From an uncultured Prevotellaceae bacterium (lineage in GTDB: Bacteria; Bacteroidota; Bacteroidia; Bacteroidales; Bacteroidaceae), in NCBI GenBank assembly GCA_900315095.1, contig OMXS01000005.1, forward strand, positions 93,674 through 157,673: a stretch of 64,000 nucleotides of DNA, given 5' to 3'. Of the stretch, positions 24,264 through 34,900 are shown one piece after another. Numbering within the stretch: position 1 is the first letter of the stretch; each line of letters begins with the position of its first letter. Both the position numbers and the translations under genes were made by a program. Below the pieces are notes generated by a model that saw nothing but the letters and a program-made list of their open reading frames with translations, was not told the DNA's origin and did no database searches.

Positions 24264-26075
24264 TTACGATTGAACTTCATGACCAATATTTCCATTATTT
24301 ATAATATAAGACTTTCTTCCGAAAATGTTGTACCACCAATAGGTATCTCCATATTCTTTACGCATCTCTTCACCAACCGATTTAAGTGTCATACCAGGTA
24401 TTGCATAGGTTTTCAAGGTTGCCCAAAACTGTTTGTAACGCTCATAAACAGACCGTTCGACAGGGAGCATCATACGTTTCTCTTCTGGAGCCTTGTCCAT
24501 GTACAGAATATAGGCCTCCATGGCATGCAGAGGAAATTGCTCATCAAGATGCAACTTCACATAATTGCGTAGGGATGGCCAGAAGCGACGGGAGTCGCAA
24601 CGTATCATGGAATAGAACAAAGCCTGTTCTGAAGCCAACTTGCTGTCAGATTCGTACCAGAGACTAATACTGTTGACAATATAACTATCGCTGTTCTCAA
24701 CGCCACTGAGCTCATCAGGATAGCATTTCTGCAGTTCCTTAACCTTTGCTGAGACCGGTGCCGGTTGCCAATTTCCGTAAAACGGACGATGATGCAGTAT
24801 GGTGGTATAGCGTTCTACCAATTTCTTATCTCCTGTAGCCAAGGCACATCTGGTAAGCATCTTCAAGTAGAAGGGCGAGAAACCCGCCTGTATGGCGTTC
24901 TCAAAACTCAGGCGGATGGATTCATTCACCATGCCGTAATTATAATATACCAGAGGCGATGCTATGTCCAAAAGGGTGACGTGGAGCGTATCTGGATTGT
25001 TAATATTTACATCATCGTTGCCCAACTTGAATGAACGGTCGAGTAAACCACCTTCATTCATCAGTGCAATATTCTTAAGAAATACCATCGTGCTGGTTGG
25101 TTTCTTGTTCTCTTCAGACATACGAAGAACCTCCTTCCAGTTGTCGTCGTAAGCATAGCGTACCATGCGCATTTCGTTAATGTAATTACGATCGTAGTAC
25201 ATGAGCGACCAGGTAAAGACAATACCTGCAAAGACACATAGGACCGGCACAAGTATACTTTGAACTTTGAACTTTAAACTTTGAACTTTAGTTGGCAGAT
25301 ATTTGCTAAACAACGCAAAGAGCAAAGAAGCGCCACCAAGCACCCAAAACGGGACTGAAAGACGTCCAGTACTGTCGCTTGGCGTTTCAAAACGAGGCAG
25401 TCCTGCCAGCATGACATCATCGAATTTCAGGTTCGAATATAACTGGGTATGCCAGATGCTGGCGGTAAAGACAAGCAAGACAATGCCTATAAGTTCGCGC
25501 CACGTCAGTTTCTCGGCAACCACCAGACAAAGCATGAAAAGCAAGGCGAACCATCCTAATATTGGATAGATGCAAAAGCCCAGCACATACCATAATAGAT
25601 GCCATTTGCGTGAAGTACTTCGTGCTGCCCATAAAAGCAAAAGCATGACGAGATAGCCTACCGACTGAGAGAACCAATAGCCTCTAATCGTGGATATATA
25701 AATCCAATATCCCAAATCAACAACCGATGTAAGCAGACAGGCGATTGGCAGGAGCATCAGTGCAGAAGTACTCGCCTGTAACCTGAAAGCCTTGGTTCCC
25801 ACATAGAATATGAGGGTCCAAATAACTATCATTACACTAGCACCTAACAACGGCCTATAGCATAGTTGTGTGAGCCATGCTCCCACGTACTGCATCAGAC
25901 CGAAGGGCTTCGACATAAGGGTATGGAAGAATGGCGCTCCAAAGATGAACTCGGAACGGTCGTGTGCCGTATAAAACACCTCCCGATTAATATATAGTAT
26001 ATATACCGCAAATGCTATGAAAGCCAGCAGGCTCACATAGAGAATGATCTTAGATACTTTGTTGTTATTAATCAT
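24264..26075 (-). CDS. DUF6057-like polytopic membrane protein, copy A
   Basis: The start is taken at the ATG at 26075 (MINNNKVSKIILYVSLLAF), which leaves 19 nt after the ATPase gene; the longer frame would overlap it. The 603-aa protein has about ten to twelve hydrophobic helices up to residue 320 and then a soluble helical C-terminus with TPR-like spacing, ending near YWWYNIFGRKSY. The signature KPFGLMQYVGAWLTQLCY corresponds to PGGVADLLGRFCTQFF in copy B. A TTTGAAC heptamer array is embedded at 25258-25290 and translated as KVQSLKFKVQS between two helices. It is followed 7 nt later by its propeller partner. Function unknown. Confidence 0.75.
   Translation of the reverse strand: MINNNKVSKIILYVSLLAFIAFAVYILYINREVFYTAHDRSEFIFGAPFFHTLMSKPFGLMQYVGAWLTQLCYRPLLGASVMIVIWTLIFYVGTKAFRLQASTSALMLLPIACLLTSVVDLGYWIYISTIRGYWFSQSVGYLVMLLLLWAARSTSRKWHLLWYVLGFCIYPILGWFALLFMLCLVVAEKLTWRELIGIVLLVFTASIWHTQLYSNLKFDDVMLAGLPRFETPSDSTGRLSVPFWVLGGASLLFALFSKYLPTKVQSLKFKVQSILVPVLCVFAGIVFTWSLMYYDRNYINEMRMVRYAYDDNWKEVLRMSEENKKPTSTMVFLKNIALMNEGGLLDRSFKLGNDDVNINNPDTLHVTLLDIASPLVYYNYGMVNESIRLSFENAIQAGFSPFYLKMLTRCALATGDKKLVERYTTILHHRPFYGNWQPAPVSAKVKELQKCYPDELSGVENSDSYIVNSISLWYESDSKLASEQALFYSMIRCDSRRFWPSLRNYVKLHLDEQFPLHAMEAYILYMDKAPEEKRMMLPVERSVYERYKQFWATLKTYAIPGMTLKSVGEEMRKEYGDTYWWYNIFGRKSYIINNGNIGHEVQS
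25258..25290. repeat. TTTGAAC heptamer repeat inside a coding region
   Basis: Units TTTGAAC, TTTGAAC, TTTAAAC and TTTGAAC begin at 25259, 25266, 25273 and 25280. It is the same heptamer as the intergenic array at 5337-5374, read on the other strand. Confidence 0.9.
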
Positions 26076-26094
26076 GCTCAGAATAATATGAAAC

Positions 26095-27225
26095 CTATAT
26101 AAATCTTTTCCTAAACCACAATGCAAAAACAGGATCCGTAACATTGAGTTGGCGTAGTTCTGAATATATCAGATCGCGTTCAATAAGTGCTTTACGCAAG
26201 CGTACAATGTTTGAAGGAGCCCCCAAATCGAACTGAGAGCGGACACGTTTTTCATTAAACCCAGAGTGTACACCAGAAACGATAGCCCTAAGCATATTCA
26301 TCTGATAACTGGACAATGGCTCTATCTGTTGCATATACAGAGCCTCATTAGTACTTATCAATTCTGCCACTGCCTGCGGCATCATATCTTCAGTTACGGT
26401 ACCGCCTTGAGGCAGAAGGTTGAGAAGTATTGAAGAGAGGTGCTGTACGTACGACGGATAGTTATCTACAGTCTCGCATATCCGCGCTACCATTTGCTCA
26501 GAAATATGCTTACCTGCCGCCTCAAAATGACTTATGATATAGTCAATCCAATCGTTAGTTGGTATTTTCTGTAACCAAAGCAAGTCACCAAACTGATAGA
26601 AAGGCATACTGCGATTCAGAAATATATCACTCATCATATGCCGTTTACTGCCATACAAGCAATACGATGTGTAGTGATGGTGTTGCCAAACCGAACGAAG
26701 TCTGGCCTGGACTTCCTTTGTATTCTCAAATTCACCTATTTGCTGAAACTCATCTATGCATACCACAACATGGCGTTTCTTCTTTTGGGCAATGATTTCT
26801 ACAACATTAAGAATCTCCTCTGGAGAATGCGTTTCAGGAGTTATGCCTAAAGAAACACTAATTTCAGACATAGGGTCAACAGGAATACCAATTTTGGGAG
26901 TAAGACGAGCCAGAAAGCTGCGAGCTTCATCCATCCATAGCTGAATCTTAGATGCTGTTTGCTTCAACACAGCCACGGCCAAGGCGTTATAAAATTCATA
27001 TTCCGACTTGCATCCAAATATATCCAAGCGTACCGTAATAACATCACTACTGGCCAGTTGTTGACAAACATGGTCAACCAACGATGTTTTCCCCCATCGT
27101 CTAGGAGAAATCAATATAGAATTAACTCCGCCTTCGAAGTTGGCTTTCAGACGACGTGTTTCCTCAATTCTACCAGTAAAATTGTAGTCTGTGACAGCTA
27201 TTCCATATACAAAACTTTTCTCCAT
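26095..27225 (-). CDS. AAA/STAND-type ATPase (archaeal-type ATPase family)
   Basis: This 376-aa cytoplasmic protein has a Walker A motif SPRRWGKTSL near residue 40 and a Walker B motif VVVCIDEFQQ near residue 155. A YGSKRH sensor-like stretch follows, then a C-terminal winged-helix-like region (QFDLGAPSNIVRLRKALIERDLI) and a terminal DPVFALWFRKRF. This is the pattern of the archaeal-type ATPase family (PF01637) found widely in Bacteroidota, whose roles are mostly unknown. It is the first gene after a good promoter and is followed 19 nt later by the DUF6057-like gene, so it may share that operon. Confidence 0.75.
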   Translation of the reverse strand: MEKSFVYGIAVTDYNFTGRIEETRRLKANFEGGVNSILISPRRWGKTSLVDHVCQQLASSDVITVRLDIFGCKSEYEFYNALAVAVLKQTASKIQLWMDEARSFLARLTPKIGIPVDPMSEISVSLGITPETHSPEEILNVVEIIAQKKKRHVVVCIDEFQQIGEFENTKEVQARLRSVWQHHHYTSYCLYGSKRHMMSDIFLNRSMPFYQFGDLLWLQKIPTNDWIDYIISHFEAAGKHISEQMVARICETVDNYPSYVQHLSSILLNLLPQGGTVTEDMMPQAVAELISTNEALYMQQIEPLSSYQMNMLRAIVSGVHSGFNEKRVRSQFDLGAPSNIVRLRKALIERDLIYSELRQLNVTDPVFALWFRKRFI

Positions 27226-27244
27226 AACTTACTCATTTTGAACG

Positions 27245-27275
27245 CAAAGATATGAATTTCATCAAAGTTTCACAA
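27245..27275 (-). promoter_or_regulatory. Promoter of the ATPase/DUF6057/propeller operon
   Basis: On the minus strand TATCTTTG (27245-27252) lies 20 nt after TTG (27273-27275), a near-perfect Bacteroidota promoter. The start would be near 27239, so the ATPase mRNA has a leader of only about 14 nt. Confidence 0.75.
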
Positions 27276-27552
27276 ACTTGTGAATCACTAATGTGTGATA
27301 TTTAAGTTTTTTTATCCTTGGATACTTTGTTTAGGTAGTTCTTTTCCATAGATAGATGAAACTGTACTCTATTTCGATGCAAATTTACGAAAAGTAGAGA
27401 GCAAAACAAAGAAAATGTTTCTTTTTTTTGCCAAGACGAAGTAAATTAGCCCTTATTTTTTTCCTAAACCCAAGCAATTATCTAAAAAAGATTATCCGCT
27501 TTGGATAATGACAAGTGACCATTTTTACTAACCATAAATTGTCCACAGCAGA

Positions 27553-27594
27553 ATCTAAAACCCCTCTCTACGGGAGAGGGGAAGGGGTGAGGCC
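27553..27594. repeat. Dispersed C/G-rich palindromic repeat
   Basis: AAACCCCTCTCTACGGGAGA is followed by GGGGAAGGGGTGAGGCCCC. The central CCCTCTC-TACG-GGAGAGGG part is palindromic. It belongs to the same broad class as the arms of the 144-bp elements at 35.9 and 36.5 kb. Confidence 0.7.
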
Positions 27595-27595
27595 C

Positions 27596-27634
27596 CAAAA
27601 AAGGCTGACTCATTTTACTGAGTCAGCCTATTAT
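27596..27634 (-). terminator. Rho-independent terminator of the second SusC/D operon
   Basis: A perfect 11-bp stem (AGGCTGACTCA at 27602-27612 and its complement at 27619-27629) with a 6-nt loop is followed on the minus strand by six T residues. It lies about 45 nt after the FISUMP gene. Confidence 0.85.
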
Positions 27635-27677
27635 TTATTGTCCTGTAAGTATTATAATAAAGCACTTACATCAAACA

Positions 27678-28916
27678 TCATTTCGCTACAGGTCTGATAG
27701 AAACTCCGAAACTGGTACTCAGGTTGTTGTAGATGTCCAGAGAATTATACAGACCATTCTGGAAGATTAACATATTTGGCATGTTTTCATTTCCATTAAT
27801 AGCACCTTCTGAGCCATTAACCTGGTCTGCCATCGATGGGAAATGGTATGTACCGGTAATCTCTCCAGTAGCATAATAGCCTGAATTTCCATTACCAAAC
27901 AACTTATTCCCGTATCGATAACCTGCAGCCGGGAAGAATATACTATTTCCATTAGGACCAGTTACTCTATATCCAGAACCAACAAATTCCCATTCACACT
28001 CTTCAAGCAACTCTACGAATTCTATGGTTGTTGGCATTCTCCAGTTGCTGCCCCAGTTTGCAGTAGCAGGATCATGAGTAGCATCTGATACAATGCTATA
28101 AGCAGGAACGAAGGTTAAGTTATTCTTCTTCTTTGCGTCAAGTCTATCTTTCGGAGCATTTCCAATATCACCACCAGCGTAGTCCTTACGCATCACGGTA
28201 CCAAACTGATCTTTGATTTCAGTATAATTATTGGCTAAAGGAGACTCATAGAAATTGACATCTGTAGAATTAATCTGAGTAATGGTAAGAGTAGTTACCT
28301 TCTCGTAATCAAACGCCTGGAAAGCATCGTCACCTGGCAATCTCTCAACAAACTCAGAACCATCCCAATCTATGACACCCTCAAACTCATCATTGATAAG
28401 TGTTGCCTCAAGGAAACCTGAATAAGACGATTTGAGTTCATCCAATTTGTCCTTCATGAACGAAACAATCTTGTCCTTTTTCTGATTATCACTTACACTC
28501 GATAAGTCTATAAGCTTAGGCTGAGAGGTTGTAACGATATTTGTCGTGTCGCATATCGTTCCTGTCTTCTCATCACCTTTGTACAGATTAAACAAATCAG
28601 ATACCGGTGTAAGACTTGTAACATCTGTATATGTCGCATCATTGTTTGCCATAACCTGTGTACCTGTTATGTCACCCCATACGAAGAGGATACCATTGTC
28701 TGTTTCCGAAGTCGCACCAACATTCATGTTAGCCCACTTGGTACCACTTGGGAGCCCCAAATCTACAGCCTGACCAGCATTTTTTATATTGCTTGTGTTC
28801 GCTGTATATTGAGTATCTACAGTATTTTCGGTAATCTCCTCACTACAAGCCACAAACATACTTGATAAAATAAGCGTGGAGATTGCGAACTTACTAAAAT
28901 TCATTAAATTTTTCAT
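27678..28916 (-). CDS. FISUMP-domain lipoprotein
   Basis: This 412-aa lipoprotein has a lipobox at MFVACSE. It opens with AVDLGLPSGTKWANMNVGA, the hallmark of the Fibrobacter succinogenes major paralogous (FISUMP) domain. It ends with the paired NWRMPT..EF.ELLEECEW and GPNGNSIFFPAAGYR motifs of that domain. Between them lies an unusual insert of roughly 150 residues (about 115-265), which breaks the domain in two. It is the last gene of the second SusC/D operon, so a surface glycan-binding or adhesion role is plausible. The actual ligand is unknown. Confidence 0.8.
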   Translation of the reverse strand: MKNLMNFSKFAISTLILSSMFVACSEEITENTVDTQYTANTSNIKNAGQAVDLGLPSGTKWANMNVGATSETDNGILFVWGDITGTQVMANNDATYTDVTSLTPVSDLFNLYKGDEKTGTICDTTNIVTTSQPKLIDLSSVSDNQKKDKIVSFMKDKLDELKSSYSGFLEATLINDEFEGVIDWDGSEFVERLPGDDAFQAFDYEKVTTLTITQINSTDVNFYESPLANNYTEIKDQFGTVMRKDYAGGDIGNAPKDRLDAKKKNNLTFVPAYSIVSDATHDPATANWGSNWRMPTTIEFVELLEECEWEFVGSGYRVTGPNGNSIFFPAAGYRYGNKLFGNGNSGYYATGEITGTYHFPSMADQVNGSEGAINGNENMPNMLIFQNGLYNSLDIYNNLSTSFGVSIRPVAK

Positions 28917-28954
28917 TATAACGGATGTTTAAATATTATACATATAAGAACCTC

Positions 28955-30058
28955 TTATTCCTCATAGTAAACAGCTTTGAGAGTCATAGAGCCACTATAC
29001 AGCATGAGGTCAAGGTCACGGCCTTCACCGCCCTTAGCACACTCATCAGCCATGGTCTGGGTAATCTGAAGTTCATTCAAACCATCTATCCACTTAACAT
29101 GGTCGTAATAGGTGTTACTCCACCAACCATTCATAACCTTCAGATCAAAATTATCTGTAACATCTGATACGTCGAAGATCAGAGTCTTCAGACCGAAGTA
29201 AACCTCATCAGGAATAGTGGGCAGATGTGCACCTTCGGTAGAACTGAAACGCATAGCTGCAGCATCCCAAGCACCAGGCTTGAATGGCAGTTGTGGATCT
29301 TCTGCTTTTTCATCTTCTGACCTATTAGGATCACCATAGATATAGTACTTAATAAGCGGATTACTGATTTCTTCACACTCTACAGGGTATTTAACAGTAA
29401 GCACAGTACCGTCAGCACAAAGAGCGGTGAGAACAACTGTGTACGGAGTAGAAACATAATCACCATTCTCATCCCACTTAAGTTTCATCTTCTTCGATGC
29501 ATAGTTGCCGACAAACTCCTTATCACCGACATACCACTTTGCATTGACAGGAGCAGAGGTTTGACAGGTAATAACATTACCGAACTTACCATCTATGCCA
29601 GGAGCCGTCTTAGCACCATAGGTTTTGAAAATGCCTTTGGTGATGATACTGCTAACTTGGTTGGGGTTTTTGGTTTGCCTTATAACGATTTTTGGCAGGA
29701 TACCGTCAACCGCCTTGTCGCCAATTACACTCCTATAGACTGAAACATTTTTTGGAATACTCTCAAAGCTTTCGCCATTCAAGGATATCTCCCAATAATC
29801 ATCAGGAATGGGATCTGCAAAGTAAATGACAATACCCTCGCAGTCTTTTACGTCAACATTCTCCATCAAGACCGTTTCTTGATTAGCCTTAATGGTTTGC
29901 TGCCGTTCAATCTGGATTACTTTGTCAACAACTACAGTAGACATTGCCTTGAGCTCGTCAGCAGTGATGTGACCGCCATTGCCGATATCCTCATGAACAG
30001 GATCACAAGCAGCAAAAGCGCATACTGTGACAACAAGCAAAAATAATATCTTTTTCAT
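28955..30058 (-). CDS. Surface glycan-binding-protein-like lipoprotein of the second PUL
   Basis: This 367-aa lipoprotein has its lipobox at AFAAC. I do not recognise a named family. The predicted content is beta-rich, with an Ig-like middle part (about 150-230, NVITCQTSAPVNAKWYVGDKEF) and a C-terminal part with aromatic residues (NGWWSNTYYDHVKWIDG). Its place directly after SusD is typical of SusE/SGBP proteins, which bind the polysaccharide next to the transporter. Function is inferred from context. Confidence 0.65.
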   Translation of the reverse strand: MKKILFLLVVTVCAFAACDPVHEDIGNGGHITADELKAMSTVVVDKVIQIERQQTIKANQETVLMENVDVKDCEGIVIYFADPIPDDYWEISLNGESFESIPKNVSVYRSVIGDKAVDGILPKIVIRQTKNPNQVSSIITKGIFKTYGAKTAPGIDGKFGNVITCQTSAPVNAKWYVGDKEFVGNYASKKMKLKWDENGDYVSTPYTVVLTALCADGTVLTVKYPVECEEISNPLIKYYIYGDPNRSEDEKAEDPQLPFKPGAWDAAAMRFSSTEGAHLPTIPDEVYFGLKTLIFDVSDVTDNFDLKVMNGWWSNTYYDHVKWIDGLNELQITQTMADECAKGGEGRDLDLMLYSGSMTLKAVYYEE

Positions 30059-30077
30059 GTTTATTTCTTTTTTAATT

Positions 30078-31967
30078 TTAATAAAGAACTTTATATTGTG
30101 TCTCTTGATCAGCTAAATCCCATCCTGGGTTCTGCTCCATCTTACCATTCATCAGAGTAATCTGTGCCTGAGGCTTAGGCAAGAAACCGTTGGTAGCAGC
30201 GTAACGCTTAGCCCAAGAACAGGTCATGTGAGCCATATTCATAGAATTCTTTTTGCCCCTAACAGTAATAACCTTACCACTTTGAGCCTGAAGAGCCTTC
30301 GCGGCGTATGAACTCTCACCAGAGTCTATACCAGACCAACGACGCATATCGTTGAAGCGAAGACCCTCTAATGCAAACTCCCAACGACGCTCGTTCTGAA
30401 CATTCTTCAAAGAGTAAGGTGTCTGAGGCACACCTGCACGCTTTTGAACCTGGTTCATATACTGGGCATCACCTGTGACTTCGGTGAGCATCAGCAGCAC
30501 GTCAGCATAACGCATCAGGTAGAAGTCCTCGAAGTGGTCACCTTGCTGCTTGTTGTCAAGTGAACTGGATGAATAGCCCTCTGTCTTTGACCACCAAGAA
30601 TCGTTGTCAGCAGCGCAAGCATCGAGGTTAACATCAGCGTACTTCTTAACTGCATAGCCTGACTCCTCGCAGTCGTCCTTCTCGTAAGTATAGGAAGCAA
30701 GCTCATTATCAAGGTCAATCAAAGAACCGAGTTTACGGATGTCAGTATAACTACCGGCAGTCTCTGCAGCTGTCCAATCATCCCAGAGATTGCGTGAAGG
30801 AGTACCCTGACCCCAACCCTGGTTGAATGGATAAGTCTTGTCGCGCTTACCATTGTCATTGGTTGCGCCATTACGAAGACCCCAGAAACAAGACAGGTAG
30901 TTAGAATACATACGTGGGTTGTTGTATGTACCACCAATGGCCCACTTAGAAGCATTCATGAACTGAATCTGGAAGATTTCCTCAGTGTTACCATTACCCA
31001 TGCCAGGCATGTCGAAACAGTTGCTACGGTCCATATCTGCGATGAAATCATAGGAATGGCCCTTGCCATCGTGTGCCTCATCCCAGAGAAGGCTGTTAGA
31101 ATACTGCCAGAGTGAACGGTAGTCCGGGCAAAGCTTGTAACCGCCATTGTTAACAATATCCTTAAGAGCAGCTATGACATCAGCCTTTGCGAGAGTACCT
31201 CCAGGGCAACCCTCCTGCTCCACGAGTTCAATAGTAGCATCGCCAGTAGCGAGTTCACCAACCTTCTTATAGAAGCCTGCCCAGAACATCCATGCACGTG
31301 CGATAAATGCCTCGGCAGCGAACTTGTCAGCATGTCCGGAACCATTAGCCCTTTCTGGCTTCATGAGATTCTTTGCAGAAACAAAGTCAGAGATAATCTG
31401 TGGATAAATAAACTCCTCAGCACTTACCTGCTGCTGCATATCATCAGTAATAACAGTAGAGGTAATCAAAGGTACATCGCCGTACAACTGTGAGAGCCAC
31501 ATATAGTAGAGACCACGCATGAAGTAGCCCTCGCCGAGCAACTGATTGCGCTGAACGGTATTGTTTGTCCAATCAACATTATCGATGGTCTCAATCTGGT
31601 TGTTGGCGCGTGAAATACCACCATAGAGAAGGATGAAGTCCTGTTCATACTGGTTGGCACTTGCCGTTGTAAAATGATGGAGTGACTTAGCCACATTGTC
31701 CTGCAAACCACCACTGCCGTAGCAGTCGTCTGACATAAGTGACCACCAATAGAAAGGATTATTTAATATACCACTTTGGTCACCACCACCCAGCGTATTC
31801 ATGATACTGTAGGTAGCAGCATTCAATGCCTCAACATCTGCAGGTTTACCTGGGAATGTAGCCGCAGTCAACTCTGTAACACGCGGATCGGTGTCCAGAC
31901 TGTCGTTACAGGCTGTGAATATAGTAGCTGTCAAAACAACTACTGCAGATAAAATATATTTCTTCAT
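30078..31967 (-). CDS. SusD-like nutrient-binding outer-membrane lipoprotein (second PUL)
   Basis: This 629-aa RagB/SusD-family protein has a lipoprotein signal with lipobox IFTAC. It has the DTDPRVTELTA start, the TPR-like N-terminal helices, and the C-terminal NVQNERRWEFALEGLRFNDMRRW motif. It starts 14 nt after the SusC stop codon and acts as the lid of that transporter. Confidence 0.93.
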   Translation of the reverse strand: MKKYILSAVVVLTATIFTACNDSLDTDPRVTELTAATFPGKPADVEALNAATYSIMNTLGGGDQSGILNNPFYWWSLMSDDCYGSGGLQDNVAKSLHHFTTASANQYEQDFILLYGGISRANNQIETIDNVDWTNNTVQRNQLLGEGYFMRGLYYMWLSQLYGDVPLITSTVITDDMQQQVSAEEFIYPQIISDFVSAKNLMKPERANGSGHADKFAAEAFIARAWMFWAGFYKKVGELATGDATIELVEQEGCPGGTLAKADVIAALKDIVNNGGYKLCPDYRSLWQYSNSLLWDEAHDGKGHSYDFIADMDRSNCFDMPGMGNGNTEEIFQIQFMNASKWAIGGTYNNPRMYSNYLSCFWGLRNGATNDNGKRDKTYPFNQGWGQGTPSRNLWDDWTAAETAGSYTDIRKLGSLIDLDNELASYTYEKDDCEESGYAVKKYADVNLDACAADNDSWWSKTEGYSSSSLDNKQQGDHFEDFYLMRYADVLLMLTEVTGDAQYMNQVQKRAGVPQTPYSLKNVQNERRWEFALEGLRFNDMRRWSGIDSGESSYAAKALQAQSGKVITVRGKKNSMNMAHMTCSWAKRYAATNGFLPKPQAQITLMNGKMEQNPGWDLADQETQYKVLY

Positions 31968-31981
31968 AACTTATTGTCGAA

Positions 31982-34900
31982 TTAGAATTTAATACTTGCA
32001 CCAATCAAATATGTACGAGATGGTGGGTAAAGACCCAAGTCAATACCAGAAGCCCAACCTGAACCACCAGCAGTGTTACCAACCTCAGGATCAAGACCAG
32101 AGTAACCAGTGAAGGTGACGAGATTCTGAGCCTGAACATAGAGACGGAGTTGCTGGAATGGACAGTTCTTCCATACATTCTTGAAGTCGTAACCGAGAGT
32201 AACGGTCTTGATCTTGAAGTAGTCAGCATTCTCCATATAACGGGTAGATACCCAGTTTACGTTCTCACTACCTGTACTTGTAATATGTGGCTGGGCGTTT
32301 GAAGAACCTTCACCAACCCAACGCTCCAGAATAGAGGTATCATAGTTCTGATAAGGAGCATCACTGAATGAACGGTAAGAACGCATAATCTGCTGACCAA
32401 ATGCACCAGCACCGTTTATAGCAAAGTCGAAGCCCTTCCATGTACAACCGAGGTTGATACCGAGCATAATGTCTGGGTTAGGATTACCAATCTCATGGCG
32501 GTCGCAATTGTCACCTTCTGCGAAAGTGATTACTCCATCACCATTCCAGTCATCCCAGATCATATCACCAGGCTGTGCACCGTCAAGAACAGCCTTGCCA
32601 GCAGCACGTGCATCATCAATCTGATCCTGATTCTGCCAGATACCGCTGTAAGACATTCCATAGAAGTAACCGATAGGCTTGCCTTCCTCAGCACGGTAGA
32701 TGTAATCTGTACCCTGTGAGAGGACGCCAGAAGGACCATTGATATAGTGGTTGTCATTAGCGATACGAGTAACCTTGTTCTTGTTGGTAGCAAAGTTAAC
32801 ACCTACGTTATATCTGAAGTCGCTACCAATTCTATCGTTCCAAGTAAGAGCAAGCTCAACACCTGTATTCTGAACGTCACCACCATTGATGGCTGCAGGG
32901 TTGGTACCATTGATGGCAATCTGTGGACCTGTAATCAGCCAGTCTTTAGTCATCTTCTTATACCAGTCGAAGTTTACACCCAAACGGTTGTCGAGCAAAC
33001 GAGCGTCAAAACCGAAGTCAAGCTGCTCTGATGTCTCCCAAGTAAGGTCAGGATTAGGTACGATGTTAGCGTAAGCACCAACATTTGGAGAACCTGCAAC
33101 AGAAGTTGCCAAGTCAGAACCAAACTTGTATCCACTGTCGCCAGAGTCGCCTGACAGAGCGATTGTAGCCAGATACTGGTACTTGCTGATAGCGCAGTTA
33201 CCGTTCTGACCCCAAGATGCACGGAGTTTGAAGAAGTCCAACCAGCTCTTTGTACTCTCCATGAAAGGCTCATTGCTGATTACCCAACCAGCAGATACTG
33301 ATGGGAACCAACCCCAGCGCTTGCCATCGGTAAAGATACTTGAACCATCATAACGTAAAGTAGCAGTTGCCATATAGGTCTCATTGTAGTCCCAACTTAC
33401 ACGGCCGAACCAAGAAGCGAGATACTCTTCATCATTCGGATTACCGGTGAGAGTCATGTCTGTAGCATTTACTAGTTTAATATTTGACAGCCATGCTGAA
33501 TCCCAACCCTTAAGAGTTGCGAGTTGCTCACCCCAGTTAACCTTATTAGATCCACCAACGTTAAAGCTCCAAGCAGTGCTCTGGAAAGACTGACCTACCA
33601 TTGCGCTGATCTTATGACCATTGATGATTGGTAAATCATAAGTAAGAGTGTTCTCAATAGACCAATTAGTATTCAACCAAGCACTCTGATTAACACTATA
33701 AATAACAGATGTAGCATTTCCATAACCAGAAGAACGTGGCTCATTGTAGTTGCGATATGCGCCAGAACCCCAGTTGTAGTTGAACTGTGAACGGAGTCTC
33801 AGACCCCTGATAGGCTGAATAACTGCGAAAACAGTTGCGCTGGTATTGATGCTGCGGCTCTCTGCCTTAGAGTTGAAGCCACCCTTAGAAAGGTTCTCCC
33901 ATGGGTTGCTGAACAAAGAAGAGTTCCAGCCCTGACCATAAGTAACGTTACCGTTGAAATCCTGATATGCGTAGTTATCGCCATTATAAGCGTACTGTGG
34001 AACGAATGGACAAGTCTGGAGCAAGCTGTGGATATAACTCCAATACATACCGTCCTCAGCCAAGTCGTGACTCTTGGTGTAACCAATAGAGATATTCTCA
34101 CCGATGGTGATAGCGTCGAAGTCCTTAACTCTCAAAAGCACATGATCGCTGTTGATGCGGACTGTATGGCGCTTGTAGTAAGATGCCATTTCAGCACCCA
34201 TGATACCTTCGTTACCAGTATAGGTGTAAGACATCGCGAACTTAGAACGGTCTGAACCACCAGTCAATGTTACAGAATGGTTGTTCTGCAAAGCGTTCTT
34301 GTTTTCGAATGCACCCCACCAATCAGTACCAGTCCAACCACTGTTAACCTTGGTAAGAATGTCCTGTGGAACAAAGCCGGCCCAATCCATCTTCTGACCT
34401 GAGGTATTGAAGGTGTACTCATCAATAATAGTCATGTACTGCTGAGCGTTGAGCACTTGTGGACGCTTGTAAGCGTTAGACCAACCGATAGCACCGTTGT
34501 AGCTGAGCTCGATCTTACCAGCCTTACCCTGCTTTGTGGTAACGAGGATAACGCCGTTTGCAGCACGGGCACCATAGATGGCAGCCGAAGCAGCATCCTT
34601 GAGGACGTCGATGCTCTCGATATCGTTAGGGTTAATTCCGTCAAGGCTTCCACCAGCCACACCGTCGATAACGTAAAGAGGAGAAGCCGAACCAGTGGTA
34701 CCGATACCACGGATGTAAACCTTGTATCCCTTACCTGGCTGTGTAGATGACTGTGTGATCTGTACACCTGGGGTGCTTGACTGCATAGCCTCAAGTGCGT
34801 TTGTTGTGTTCAGTTTGGCGATGTCCTCACCCTTTACCTGAACAGTAGCACCAGTCACCAGTTTTTTCTTCATTGTACCGTAACCGATGACAACCACGTC

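Larger units (their letters stand above)
27226..27677. other. Gene-free region between the ATPase promoter and the second PUL
   Basis: This 452-nt stretch contains the ATPase promoter at its left end and AT-rich sequence with homopolymer runs at 27290-27540. It also holds a C-rich/G-rich dispersed repeat at 27553-27594 and the PUL terminator at 27596-27634. No ORF or RNA gene is supported. Confidence 0.6.
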
